DNA of 59,282 bases, from positions 1 to 59,282 of IMG/VR virus record IMGVR_UViG_3300024346_000066, one strand, 5' to 3'. This document shows positions 29,901 to 38,290 of this stretch, piece after piece; within the stretch, counting starts at the first letter, position 1, and the number at the start of each line of letters is the position of its first letter. The DNA is from a virus. A model generated the notes under the pieces. The model was not told the origin of the DNA. It saw only the letters and a program-made list of their open reading frames with translations, and made no database searches. The translations under genes and the position numbers were made by a program.

Positions 29901-30419
29901 ACGTTCAATCGTAGCAGTTGAACCAATTCCAGTAGAAGCTGATGCTATAGCTTGAACTTTATACGATGTTAATAGTGCTGAATCTGGGGTGATAGTTTCA
30001 CTATTAGCAAAAACTTTAGTTGTATTATCATTTGCAGAATTTGTGTAGCGAACATACAAAGTTGATGGATCAGCACCTGATGCTGGGATAACCTTAATAA
30101 CTTTAGCTTTTAATCCATTAGCGCCAGTAACATCTTTACCTTCTAATTGGGTTAAATATGTGTCAATAGCATTGCCAGCATATGATGGCTGCAGCTTAAT
30201 ATATGATACATTGCAGTCGATTGCCATCTGTCCAGGAATAATCATGGCACCCTGTTTAAACAAGTGATCACCACCTCGTTTAATTTGGTTTTGAAGAATT
30301 GATTGGAGTTGTGTTAACTCACGTGCTTGAACAGCAAAACTTGGACGGAATAAAATTCTATGAAATTTATTATCTTCGTCAAAGTCATCATTATATGGTT
30401 CTGTGTTGAAATCTAGCAT
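23904..30419 (-). CDS. Giant DUF4815 virion/baseplate structural protein
   Basis: At 2171 residues this is the largest gene in the window. The N-terminus MLDFNTEPYNDDFDED and NKFHRILFRPSFAVQARELTQ, then LQNQIKRGGDHLFKQGAMIIPG, is diagnostic of DUF4815 proteins, large structural proteins of cyanophage-type T4 relatives thought to sit in the baseplate periphery. Later segments include NLTLEPYTFSTTSTSV with KRYTMRDIGKLEKRIDNLEYYTSLSLLE and a section WWDPLAQTFLVQQTGG typical of the family. Inserted modules include a CBM-like block near residue 315 (WTASTAFLIGDIVTSNGTTY) and a GDIITGATSGATAVV block near 1325. A late-promoter box lies 31 bases upstream. It is followed at once by the small coiled-coil gene. 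Confidence 0.88.
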   Translation of the reverse strand: MLDFNTEPYNDDFDEDNKFHRILFRPSFAVQARELTQLQSILQNQIKRGGDHLFKQGAMIIPGQMAIDCNVSYIKLQPSYAGNAIDTYLTQLEGKDVTGANGLKAKVIKVIPASGADPSTLYVRYTNSANDNTTKVFANSETITPDSALLTSYKVQAIASASTGIGSTATIERGVYYVNGYFVLCDTQIIVLDKYTNTPTYRIGLTIDEQLITPEDTGYESLLDNAQNSYNYAAPGAHRYYIDLVLDKKTIDSTADVDFVELLRVDAGAIIRHTTTTEYNVLEKTLARRTYDESGNYAVRPFKIDVREHRNNNRGAWTASTAFLIGDIVTSNGTTYVAKTSSTSINTAPTHTSGLAYDGPGSTGVQWEYNITPYYNRGVFTPANGGDSAKLAIGLEPGKAYVQGYEIEKVATEYVAVNKARDYVQVDNAIIPATVGNYLIVDNVNNLPPVNSFAAVTIYDRFVTSDGAVPTSANAIGTARIRGIEWHNGTIASGTEQYKVFLFDVSITAGYTFNQHAKSFYYNVSSDANLSFTADIVGDNTRLIGSVTSYTSNTYGTQGSGTFIQGLGTSFQTDLAVGDWVYLGTNRVRVTSIVSQTRIEVGTAVNVIGVTVDEITAELKEPENTSLIFKLPYYAIKSVRSSTGSNDTTYTVMERFTGTTSSASGGNCTLTVTTSSGTFASAAETDNYLLVSNDAGAGGAVVLPSAIVVSSSTVQFTISDTYASQNFIVIGTVNKSGATLTEKTKTLASTTTTFTTAATATKTELLLGKADAFRLVSVKMDTGTFASATGSYTIDITDRYEFDDGQRNTHYDVARLLLKASYVAPTAPISVEFEYFTHSTGDYFTVNSYPGNVAYETIPIFNGSSLRDSIDFRPRIDDAGATFNGSGSSGALVPKRGIDIRADFTYYLARKTKIAVDFNGNFFPIDGVSSLTPGEPLDPSLGMLLYNLTLEPYTFSTTSTSVVVGAIDNKRYTMRDIGKLEKRIDNLEYYTSLSLLEQQTESLNIVDTAGLDRFKNGFIVDSFAAQNIGDVTSPDYLCSIDMEKGELRPFYSMQNINLIEKNSTDADRIDANYKLYGDVITLPIVEHMPFIKQEYASRLENINPFAIFTFLGQVTLTPSSDDWFEVDRRPDIVNQVEGNFNAVKAIAERAGVLGTVWNAWQNQWTGAPVSSRTIFTTGINWAARQGDVFLDVDAFNARFGNRDQGHINARQVVAETVATQIGQSRTGVKTTLISRIDREIVSDRVLSTAVIPYIRSRNILVQVKGLKPNTRFYPYFDDVTVSSFCTPASKLTYLPVSGQFDDSSNVGGLSSQTARRINSDSQVCLNRGDIITGATSGATAVVVGKEFNAATGIYSLFVQNVKGTFSASEQLAGSISSATGTFSSLTTAVVGDSLVSNFTGDLNLIFNIPNNESVRFRTGTREFKLVDNVAAQGDFTSRGRSLYRAEGILETRQSTVNAVRNAQLAEEQLLENQVIVQSADRIVSDTGWWDPLAQTFLVQQTGGAFLTKIDIFFASKDDKIPVNIEIREVVNGYPGKLVLPFSKVSKKSADVNISSNVVSVGGVPTPKYDTATTFQFSSPVYVQDNGEYAIILSSDSNNYKVWISQIGDLIPGSSRTISEQPYMGVFFKSQNASTWTADQNQDLKFTIYRAKFETDVIANVEFVNDVLPYQNLANDPFEIKSGVTKIRVYQTNHGMPTGSRTIITSSAQTQLTGTTGTGTIATSTANTTLTGVSTAFTTQLAVGSAIYNSAGSFIGKIATIVSNTSATFAANATATLSAGSAFKYVAPIFGVPASEIYTTQIISDVDLDSYCITVSTTPTSSGYTGGTTVRATRNLQYDGVQPTLQIQTFSDTMTTFGIKTTTGKSVDSSTQSAYTLDSTFTDVLANENNYFVTPRMVASEINEDNSLSGNKSAAFNVTMSTTNDALSPILDTHRISLIGFSNKINAPTSANMNIGGIDDKTLLSANTTIAFSGSTITSTNATARGVLQTIAVGKYLTVSGSTSALNDGTFLVTKVTDNGTTATVTLDRAFTTQAATPAITLSQKDFFVDEIAPIGSSTYSKYVTKKINLANTSDLIRVQFGASIPADASVDVYYKTAQLGSNTSFDTINWIQIPSDSQVVYVQVGSDQFIDTTFTAKDISAFDSLQIKLVMKSTNSAAVPRVKDLRVIACA

Positions 30420-30449
30420 TTGGTCTTTTCTCTTACTTTGTATAAAGTA

Positions 30450-30457
30450 TATTTATT
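30450..30457 (-). promoter_or_regulatory. Late promoter box (AATAAATA) before DUF4815 gene
   Basis: The minus strand reads AATAAATA 31 bases upstream of the ATG at 30419, in the short gap after the gp8 stop codon (30459). Confidence 0.65.
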
Positions 30458-30458
30458 C

Positions 30459-33400
30459 TCAGAATCTAACGATAGTTCTAAGAGTAACTGATTGATCTGC
30501 TGTTGGGGTGAATCCAGACTTATTATCTATAAACATCAAGTCACCTGAATATTTATCTGTCTTTGGAGCAGTTACTGCAGTAGCATTAAAAGTTTGCGCA
30601 CTTGCAGCTACAAATGTAGTACCAATTACTGGTTCATAGTTATCTAGAGATTGCGCTAAAATAGAGTTGCCTGTATTTGTAACAATTCTGAAACGCTTAG
30701 TTGTATTGGCTACAGTAATTATGCTATCTGCTGGGAAGAAAGTAGTACTAATAGTACCTGAAATGACCCAACATGCAGAAGAAAGAATTGTTGTTAATGC
30801 ATATGTGCTACCATATTGTCGTGGGTTTTTAAGAATTCCAGCTTGGCGGTAATCATTATTAACATCAAATCCCTGATTTTTGTCTGCAGATATATTGCTA
30901 TAGAACATAAGAGTTCTAGCACTAAAATTACTTAATGCACCTTTGCCATGGCCACCATATGGTGTTATTATTGGACGAATTTTAGCACCATAACCATTTC
31001 CAGTTATTGTTGCTGTTGCCCAACGATATCCACTACCATAATTAGTCATAACGATTTTTTTAACAACTCCATTCTCAACAACCGCAGTAGCAGTTGCTCC
31101 TGTTCCATCACCAACAATAGTTACTGCTGCAGTAGCGTATCCATATCCTTTAGAAATAATACCGATAGACATAATTCTACCGTCAACAGTTAATAATTCT
31201 GTGTTAGCTTGAAGAGTATTAATATCACCTGGAGATAAATCAGCTGAAATGTCAGCATTAATACCATCGCCAGCAACAGTAAGTGTAGCATATGAATAAC
31301 CAATACCACCATCATCAATAATAACTGATGCTAATTGACCATTCTCAAAGAATGGAACTAACCTAGCTTCTGATTTAATTCCAGTAAATGTAATACTAGC
31401 ACTAGTACCAGTCAATGAGCCAATAGAAACTGCAGGGTTAGCTACGGAATATCCAGAACCATACTTTAATGTTGGAGAACCAGTTATTGGAAAGCCAGCA
31501 TACGTTAATGTAGCAGTACCATTAGTTACAGAACCAGAAGTATGAGTTGGTGTAGTAGAAGCATGGGTAGTTCCAGCAGCAGTTACTGTGTATAAGCGAT
31601 TAGAAAAATAAACTTGTTGATTTAATGTAAGGGCAGTTGAAGCTGTCCATTGTGTACCAAATGTTATAGATGGCGCAGCCATATATCCATATCCACCATT
31701 TGTATGAACGATTTTAGCTAATTTACCACCCTGTAAAACAGCAACAGCAGTAGCTTGTCCCGTAGTATATGTAAATGTCTGAGTGCCAGTTCCAGCAGAA
31801 GTTAGATCAATAGCAGTTCCTGCTACAGCATTACTATAAGAAGTAGCTAATTTAATTTGAGTTTGCGAAGAACGAATAACATAATAAGTCTGTCCATTAG
31901 ACAGACCTCCAATAGAAGTTGCTCCAATAGTATAAACAATAGAGTCGCCAGTTTGTAGAGGATGAACATCAGATAATGTAATAACTTCTGTAGATGTATT
32001 AACAGAAGATGCAGATGTATAAAAAGGCGCAGGGATATTTACTGTTGGTACTGAAGTATATCCAGAGCCAAAAGAAGAAATTTCAATTTCTCTAATCATT
32101 GCATACATTTTAACAGAAGTGATTGTTCCACTACCATTAAGAATTACATCGCCAGTAGCTGTAGTTCCAAGATATTTTAGTGCCGCAGTGCCATTTAATG
32201 CTTCTGCAATTTTATGAACTGGACCACTTGCGCCTGTAGTTCCTGAGATTGTAACTTCGTAAATATTATTATTATGAACAATACGTTGTCCCACAAGTAA
32301 TAATGTTGAAGCTAACCAAGAAGAAGCATTAGCATATGGTGGTGACACTATAATTGTTGAATCACTTTGATAACTTGTACCACCGCTATTTAATAAATAT
32401 CCATTTAAATAAAATGGATCAGATTCTAAATATCCATCACCTTGCACAGAAATAGATCCTGCCGTGTATGCAGAACCAGCCTGATCTATTCTCACTGTTT
32501 GAATATTTCCGTTGGAGTAAAATTGATTACGAAGTGATGTAACGATCGGTATATAATCATCAGTTAAGAATTTATTACGTAATGCAACAGGCACGTTAAA
32601 CATAAACTTCCACATGTAACCATCAGGGAAAGTTATAGGATCAACTGTAGTGCCAAGGGGTTTATATGTAGAAGGCGCATTATTGTTATTATCTAGACAC
32701 TTGTATACGTTATACTCATCTGTCATAACATAATATACAGCATCTTCTAATTTTTGAGCACCAGAAGGTGCAATAGAAACTACTGCTTCTCCAACAGCCG
32801 AAATACCTCCATTACCAACCCTGGCAATTATAACAGAAGGTGCTGATGTATATCCATATCCACGAGATGTTAATTCTATATCAATAACAGCACCATCAAG
32901 AATTGTAGTTTCTGCTGCTGCGCCAGATCCCCCACCATTACTAACAGTAACATGTTTTAATGTAACAGTACCATTTGCTTGCTCTGTATTATTAGTATGG
33001 GTGGGTGCAGTAGTTCCAGTAGTTCCAGAGTTTATAGCAATATAGTATCTGTATGTTGTACCACTAACCAGAACCTTTAAAAATGCACCAACAGTAATTG
33101 CAGTACTAGAAGTCCAAGTAACAGAACCAGCAGAACCAATATAAACAGTAGCTGCCAACCCATACCCCAACCCACCATTTATTAAATTAATACCTTGTAC
33201 TTCTAAACTATATTGATCATCATATGGATCATATACTACATTAGCAGTCCAGTCATATCTTTCAACTACAAAAGAAACATCTGTGGGTTTAATTTCCTTT
33301 AGAGTCATTATCTCATTACGAGTTTTTAACTCATAGTCGAAACTGTCAATAGGAGTGGGTGGGCTTAACTCATCTTCCCATGCAAGAGTCTTTCCTAGGA

Positions 33401-33500
33401 AATAGTAGTATCTGGAATTTCTGTTTACAATTTCATTGTAAATACCCTCTGCAATAGATTTATGCAGAATGGTCTTGATTAGAGAAGATTGAGTCGCCAT
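30459..33500 (-). CDS. gp8: Baseplate wedge protein gp8, greatly enlarged by inserted modules
   Basis: T4 gp8 has 334 residues; this protein has 1013. The gp8 signals are at both ends and in between: IVNRNSRYYYFLGKTLAWEDELSPPTPIDS at the start, FVVERYDWTANVVYDPYDDQY, YYVMTDEYNVYKCLDN, FPDGYMWKFMFNVP, and the terminal GDLMFIDNKSGF followed by QSVTLRTIVRF (compare T4 GEMIYMENRPPI ending ILFTF). Between them lie several copies of the GxGYxxxP module (for example FGSGYTSVPTVNI, KYGSGYSVANPAVSI, GYGYATAAVTIVG) and three CBM-like blocks with W-x-A/S-S-T-x-x-x-x-G/N-Q. Gp8 dimers join wedge proteins 6, 7 and 10. The enlargement implies a bulky outer baseplate. Confidence 0.85.
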   Translation of the reverse strand: MATQSSLIKTILHKSIAEGIYNEIVNRNSRYYYFLGKTLAWEDELSPPTPIDSFDYELKTRNEIMTLKEIKPTDVSFVVERYDWTANVVYDPYDDQYSLEVQGINLINGGLGYGLAATVYIGSAGSVTWTSSTAITVGAFLKVLVSGTTYRYYIAINSGTTGTTAPTHTNNTEQANGTVTLKHVTVSNGGGSGAAAETTILDGAVIDIELTSRGYGYTSAPSVIIARVGNGGISAVGEAVVSIAPSGAQKLEDAVYYVMTDEYNVYKCLDNNNNAPSTYKPLGTTVDPITFPDGYMWKFMFNVPVALRNKFLTDDYIPIVTSLRNQFYSNGNIQTVRIDQAGSAYTAGSISVQGDGYLESDPFYLNGYLLNSGGTSYQSDSTIIVSPPYANASSWLASTLLLVGQRIVHNNNIYEVTISGTTGASGPVHKIAEALNGTAALKYLGTTATGDVILNGSGTITSVKMYAMIREIEISSFGSGYTSVPTVNIPAPFYTSASSVNTSTEVITLSDVHPLQTGDSIVYTIGATSIGGLSNGQTYYVIRSSQTQIKLATSYSNAVAGTAIDLTSAGTGTQTFTYTTGQATAVAVLQGGKLAKIVHTNGGYGYMAAPSITFGTQWTASTALTLNQQVYFSNRLYTVTAAGTTHASTTPTHTSGSVTNGTATLTYAGFPITGSPTLKYGSGYSVANPAVSIGSLTGTSASITFTGIKSEARLVPFFENGQLASVIIDDGGIGYSYATLTVAGDGINADISADLSPGDINTLQANTELLTVDGRIMSIGIISKGYGYATAAVTIVGDGTGATATAVVENGVVKKIVMTNYGSGYRWATATITGNGYGAKIRPIITPYGGHGKGALSNFSARTLMFYSNISADKNQGFDVNNDYRQAGILKNPRQYGSTYALTTILSSACWVISGTISTTFFPADSIITVANTTKRFRIVTNTGNSILAQSLDNYEPVIGTTFVAASAQTFNATAVTAPKTDKYSGDLMFIDNKSGFTPTADQSVTLRTIVRF

Positions 33501-33514
33501 TTATATGCTTCTAA

Positions 33515-33958
33515 TTAACTTACAGTGATAACCCAAGTGATAGCAATAGAATCACTTGAGGCTTTATTAACAACAGGGAATGTTGTTCGGCATAGCAAAG
33601 TACCAGTTGAAGAGCCATTCAAAATGCCTGCTTCAGTTATAGCACCAGTTCCTGTACCTGCTGGAAAGGTAGCAGTTGCTGTTACAGTATTTGTGCTTGC
33701 TGAGAAAGAAGAAACAGTAACACGTCCAGCTTCAATGCCAAGAGTAGTATCTCCAACAATTGGAGTGCCAGTACCAGTACCAATAGCCATATGACTCATA
33801 ACAGTTGCACTGTTACTAGCCATACGAGAAGCAATATAATTTTTACCAACAGTAACGACCAAGTTTGGTACATTGAACTCTTGTTTAATTGTTCCGTCTT
33901 CGGCACGAACTACAACAGTTAATTCGCCCTTCATTTTTAGATCTTCGTTTAGATTCAT
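33515..33958 (-). CDS. Small virion/tail-associated protein
   Basis: This 147-residue protein sits between the gp7-position gene and gp8. It has the pattern SHMAIGTGTGTPIVGDTTLGIEAGR, then ATFPAGTGTGAITEAGILN, LLCRTTFPVVNKASSDS and IAITWVITVS at the end. That arrangement is found in short tail or baseplate proteins from many tailed phages, where a beta-sandwich is followed by the 'F-P-x-V-x-K-x-x-x-D-x-I-x-I-x-W' strand. No enzymatic motif is visible. Position suggests a baseplate component translated together with gp8. Confidence 0.6.
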   Translation of the reverse strand: MNLNEDLKMKGELTVVVRAEDGTIKQEFNVPNLVVTVGKNYIASRMASNSATVMSHMAIGTGTGTPIVGDTTLGIEAGRVTVSSFSASTNTVTATATFPAGTGTGAITEAGILNGSSTGTLLCRTTFPVVNKASSDSIAITWVITVS

Positions 33959-33971
33959 AGTAATCTCCTAG

Positions 33972-36458
33972 TTAAAAAGTTTGAGTTCTACCAACTCCAT
34001 AGTCGCCATCATCGTCAGCAAAATAGAGCAAGTCCACATATTGGTTAACCCAAAGGTCTCCAACATCAGTTGGTGTTGTTAGGGTATCTGTAGTATATTT
34101 ATTCGTTGTTACAGCAGGTGCATCTTGTGCAACGACAACTTCTGATGGATATACTATTCCATCTACAGTAAATTCAGTTGGTATTAAGTAAGTGCCATCG
34201 TCATCTAAGAAGTAATCTTCACCACTATAAACTTCACCCCATCCAGCCCAAATCTGGTTCACAAAAGTCATTGTTTCTCTAGACTCGGATGGTGTAATAG
34301 ATTCTGCAAAAGATTTATTTAAATTGATAGCGTTCGAATCTGTAAATTCAAATGAGTCTTCATATTTTTCCCAATGCTCAGTAGTTTCTAACATTGGAAT
34401 AGTATAATTAAATCGATTAACAATTAGTAAGTAAGTTCCATCGTCGTCTAAGAAATAATCTCCTTCATTATAAACGTCAGCAGCTGCACCAAAGTCAACG
34501 TGATTCCAAACAATAGAACCCAGATCATGTGCTTCAGGCGATTCTGTAAAATTTCCTTTAGTGATAAATTTTGCTACTGCATCTGGAACAGTTACACTAG
34601 TATTTTCTAAATCACCATTCCACTGTAATTGAGCCCCAAGTGGTTTAGAGATATCTTTAAACGAAGAATCATCAGTTTGAATTTCATCTTGTTCAAACAC
34701 TGAGAATATTTTCATTAAGAACTCTAAAGAAGCACTAATATCAAAATCATTTCTAATATCATACTCACCAAATAATGCTATTCCAGATGGGTGAATTAAA
34801 GTTTTGACTGCAGATTTATAAGTCTCTAGTTTTTCATTAATTTTTAAAACATATGAGAATGCTTGATAATATTTACTGTCTTGTATAAAAATAGCATCAT
34901 CTAGAAATCCATCGTTGTTTTGATAATATCCTGGATATTTTGTTAATGGTCCAAGTTCAACTTTAATAATAGAGATAGCATCAGCCTCGACAGCAGCTTC
35001 TGAAGATTGCACATAGAACTGACGAATAATTTGTCCTGAATACGCTCCATCAAAAGCTGGTCCATATTGTCTTGTATATTGTAAAGTAGCAGATCCATTA
35101 GAAGCTGTACTAGAAGTATGTGATGGTGGAGTTGTTGATGTTGTACCCGCAACAGTCACTGTATAAAGCCTATCGTTATAATAAATCAATTGATTGAGAG
35201 TTACTGCTAACGTAGGAAGCCACAGATTTCCCTCATCTTGAGAATAATCAGAGTAGTTAATAAATCCCTGCTCATCAAATGTATTTAATGCTTCAGAAAT
35301 ATTATAATTATACCTATTACCAATTATTGCTGTGGCAGAAGCACCAGATCCACCACCTCCAGTTATTTGTATTGATGGTACTGTTACATATCCAGCACCA
35401 GAGTTAGATATATTAATTTTAGTGATAACATTAGCAGATCTCTCAACTGAAAGAACAGTGGCTGCAGTTGTATACCCACCACCAACAAAATTTACTGTTG
35501 GTGTAGAAGTATATCCGCTACCTCCGCTATTAATTGTAATACCAGTAATACCGTTAACTGATGTACTAATATTTAAAGAAGTTCCTCCCGCACCAGTAAC
35601 AGTAGAGGATTGAGAAGCAACTAATGTTGATGTGAAATCTGTTTCATATCCAATACCATACTTAACAAATTCAGCAGAAACAATACCTCCATCAGAATCA
35701 ATAGATTTAACTTTTAATATAGATCCAGCGCCAGCGCCATTTCTAATATTAAAAAGTTGTCCAGCTTTAAATTCTTTGCCAGCTTGCAGAATAGAAACTT
35801 TTGATGTAGTTGCAACAATACTAGCATCAAAAATGCCTTCATAACGAATTCTATCACCAATATTAACACTACCAAAGAATCTACGATCAATGTAAAATTC
35901 ATACGTATCTGGCGATATTTGAACATATCGGTCAACTTCAATTTCAACATCTTGTCTGCGATCAACCAAAACACGAATAACTTTATTTGGAGTTACAACA
36001 TCAATTAAGCGACCAACGACATCGTCTGGATTACCTACATTAACTTTAGCAAAAATTGAAACATCTTGAATCCATTTACCATCAGAAGCACGAAGAACCT
36101 GAGTTCCAGGATATTGAATAGTTACATTTTTATTGAATAATAAACGAAAAAGAAATTTATAAGATAGTTCAGAACCTTTAGCTAAATGCTGGTCTTTAAT
36201 TCTTGATAAATTAAATCTCTCTCTATCTTGCCCAAAGCCATAAATTGGAGAATTGGGAGCAACTTCGTCTTTAAAGAATTCAATAAAACTATCAAGGGTT
36301 TTATCGATGTCTCTAATTGTAACTAAATCTACTTGGGTAGTTTCTAAATACTCATAATATGCTTGTAAAAAAGCAACAAATGTAGGATAATCCTCCCTTA
36401 TAAACTCAGGGAGTTGACTAGCTACTAAAGTAGAGATCTTTGGTTTTGTAATAGCCAT
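33972..36458 (-). CDS. Large baseplate wedge protein in the gp7 position
   Basis: An 828-residue protein between gp6 and gp8, the place of T4 gp7. Its N-terminus, PKISTLVASQLPEFIREDYPTFVAFLQAYYEYLE, then LSRIKDQHLAKGSELSYKFLFRLLFNKNVTIQYPG, marks the structural protein that cyanophage-type T4 relatives carry there; there is little direct likeness to T4 gp7, so equivalence is inferred from order. Residues ~290-380 hold two GxGYxxxPxV modules (SGGSGYTSTPTVNFVGG and NSGAGYVTVPSIQITGG), and one CBM-like block follows near 415 (NQLIYYNDRLYTVTVAGTT). The C-terminal ~150 residues have two EDYFLDDDGTYLI repeats. Its stop overlaps the gp6-side gene start (36458). Confidence 0.72.
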   Translation of the reverse strand: MAITKPKISTLVASQLPEFIREDYPTFVAFLQAYYEYLETTQVDLVTIRDIDKTLDSFIEFFKDEVAPNSPIYGFGQDRERFNLSRIKDQHLAKGSELSYKFLFRLLFNKNVTIQYPGTQVLRASDGKWIQDVSIFAKVNVGNPDDVVGRLIDVVTPNKVIRVLVDRRQDVEIEVDRYVQISPDTYEFYIDRRFFGSVNIGDRIRYEGIFDASIVATTSKVSILQAGKEFKAGQLFNIRNGAGAGSILKVKSIDSDGGIVSAEFVKYGIGYETDFTSTLVASQSSTVTGAGGTSLNISTSVNGITGITINSGGSGYTSTPTVNFVGGGYTTAATVLSVERSANVITKINISNSGAGYVTVPSIQITGGGGSGASATAIIGNRYNYNISEALNTFDEQGFINYSDYSQDEGNLWLPTLAVTLNQLIYYNDRLYTVTVAGTTSTTPPSHTSSTASNGSATLQYTRQYGPAFDGAYSGQIIRQFYVQSSEAAVEADAISIIKVELGPLTKYPGYYQNNDGFLDDAIFIQDSKYYQAFSYVLKINEKLETYKSAVKTLIHPSGIALFGEYDIRNDFDISASLEFLMKIFSVFEQDEIQTDDSSFKDISKPLGAQLQWNGDLENTSVTVPDAVAKFITKGNFTESPEAHDLGSIVWNHVDFGAAADVYNEGDYFLDDDGTYLLIVNRFNYTIPMLETTEHWEKYEDSFEFTDSNAINLNKSFAESITPSESRETMTFVNQIWAGWGEVYSGEDYFLDDDGTYLIPTEFTVDGIVYPSEVVVAQDAPAVTTNKYTTDTLTTPTDVGDLWVNQYVDLLYFADDDGDYGVGRTQTF

Positions 36459-38290
36459 TATGAGCGACTTGTAGTAAATGCGTAGTTCTTACCAGCACGT
36501 AGATCGCCATTGATTGTTTCATCGGCAATAGCAGTAATTGTTAAATGGTCACGAGCAATTTCAGCAATTTGATCATATGCTGATACAACATCATATGAAG
36601 AGGGACGAATTGAAATTTCAAAATCGATATCAGCAATGGCAGTAATATGTAAATTTGTAATGTTAATTAAACCAGCTGCATAATCAACAGTACCAATTTG
36701 TGGATCTACAATAATCTTTTCAGCAGAGGGACCAATATAATATAAACGCATATAACCTGCGCCATTATCATCTAGGTAGTGAATTGTTTCACTACCATAA
36801 ATGAAAAATCCAGTTGAGTAAATATTGTTTTGAGCTAGTCCAGTTGTATAAATTGGATTAATAATATCAATGATGTATTGAGCACTTACATTGTAACGTG
36901 GAGCAATTTTACGTCGAATCAATACTGTCATATTATTGTTGCTAATACCCTTCTCGCATGTATCAATCAATCGACTTAATTTAGAGTGGCGAAATACCCC
37001 GTCAAATCTTTGTAATTCGTCGTCGTCATATTTAATAATAGTATTGTAAACAATCGTTTGAATCTCTTTAGCACTGCGAGTAGTTTCACGTGGATTGTAA
37101 TATACAGTTATATTCAAAGCAATATTTAAATAATCTGGATCAATAATTTCTGGTGTTACAGAAACTACGTTTTTATTAGCAAGAATACTATTAATTATAG
37201 TAGACTTTTGTTGAGTTGTCAATTTGGTGGCAGTTTTAGGTCTAACGCAAATATATGTTTTGCCATAGACTGGAGGATTATTATCCTCGCCACCCCAAAC
37301 ACCAACTGATTTAGCCTCAGCAAAATTACTATAGATAAGTGCCTTGTAATCTTCCGTGGTGACTGCACGATTTTGTGCAGCATAAATTTTAGGAGCATTA
37401 AAACGAATAGAGTCAATTCCTTCTGGCTCAGAACCGCCACCCGCAGGACTAGTAGTTACTACAGAAACTACAGAACCTGAATATGGAGAATCACCAGCAA
37501 ACGCAAACGAACGTGCACCATTGGCTCCGTCTAAGTTTGAAACAATGTAATTAACTTCAACTACATTACCATTTGTCAATGCTGCACTAAGAACTCCATC
37601 ACCAAAAACTAACTCATATAAGCCATCATCTATTTCTTTTAGCCAATATGCTCTAACTGTTGGATCAAGTCCTACTAATGAAGTTGCATTTGTGAATGTT
37701 TTAAAATCTGAACTTGTTGCATTTTCTTGAACACGAACTGCAACTGTATCTAAATCTACATTAGCGTTAGGAATAATGTATCTTGTTCCAGTGGATACAT
37801 TAAATCTAAATGATAGTTGAGTTCCTTCAATTAACGTAACACCAGTTACGTTATAAACATTAGATGATCCAGTAACACTTATAGCTTCTTTATTATAAAA
37901 ATTATATGTCTTTCCATTAGCAACTGTACTAAATGGACTATATTGCGGTATACTAACTAAATTTGGTCCAGCTGAGGCTGAAGTAATTGTTAAATTAACA
38001 ACTGCCTCAGAACATTTGGCAGATCGTGGTGTATAACCAAGAGATTTAGCAAGTGAAACTACGCTGTTTCTTTTAATTGCAGAATCAAGAAACATCTCAT
38101 TAACAGCTAAGTTATTATACAAAGCATTGTAATGAGTATTGTAAGCTAGAATATCTAAAATTACAGAAAGACCAGAACCCTCAAAGTCATAGTCTTGAAA
38201 CTCAGTCTGTGCCTGTAAGAATGTTTTTAAGTTAGCTTTGATAGCATCAAAGTCTAATTCTGTTACGTTAATTTTCTTATTGTTAGCCAT
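36458..38290 (-). CDS. gp6: Baseplate wedge protein gp6 (baseplate J-like)
   Basis: The 610-residue protein forms the inner ring of the baseplate by dimerising around the hub. It shows the family start INVTELDFDAIKANLKTFLQAQ, the FEGSGLSVILDILAYNTHYNALYNN block, and NEMFLDSAIKRNSVVSLAKSLGYTPRS, followed by beta-rich DLDTVAVRVQENATSSDF and YELVFGDGVLS. The baseplate J core, RAVTTEDYKALIYSNF, is at ~325. Length is near T4 gp6 (660). The gene starts one base after the gp25 stop and ends overlapping the start of the gp7-position gene, so the wedge is made from one coupled mRNA. Confidence 0.94.
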   Translation of the reverse strand: MANNKKINVTELDFDAIKANLKTFLQAQTEFQDYDFEGSGLSVILDILAYNTHYNALYNNLAVNEMFLDSAIKRNSVVSLAKSLGYTPRSAKCSEAVVNLTITSASAGPNLVSIPQYSPFSTVANGKTYNFYNKEAISVTGSSNVYNVTGVTLIEGTQLSFRFNVSTGTRYIIPNANVDLDTVAVRVQENATSSDFKTFTNATSLVGLDPTVRAYWLKEIDDGLYELVFGDGVLSAALTNGNVVEVNYIVSNLDGANGARSFAFAGDSPYSGSVVSVVTTSPAGGGSEPEGIDSIRFNAPKIYAAQNRAVTTEDYKALIYSNFAEAKSVGVWGGEDNNPPVYGKTYICVRPKTATKLTTQQKSTIINSILANKNVVSVTPEIIDPDYLNIALNITVYYNPRETTRSAKEIQTIVYNTIIKYDDDELQRFDGVFRHSKLSRLIDTCEKGISNNNMTVLIRRKIAPRYNVSAQYIIDIINPIYTTGLAQNNIYSTGFFIYGSETIHYLDDNGAGYMRLYYIGPSAEKIIVDPQIGTVDYAAGLINITNLHITAIADIDFEISIRPSSYDVVSAYDQIAEIARDHLTITAIADETINGDLRAGKNYAFTTSRS

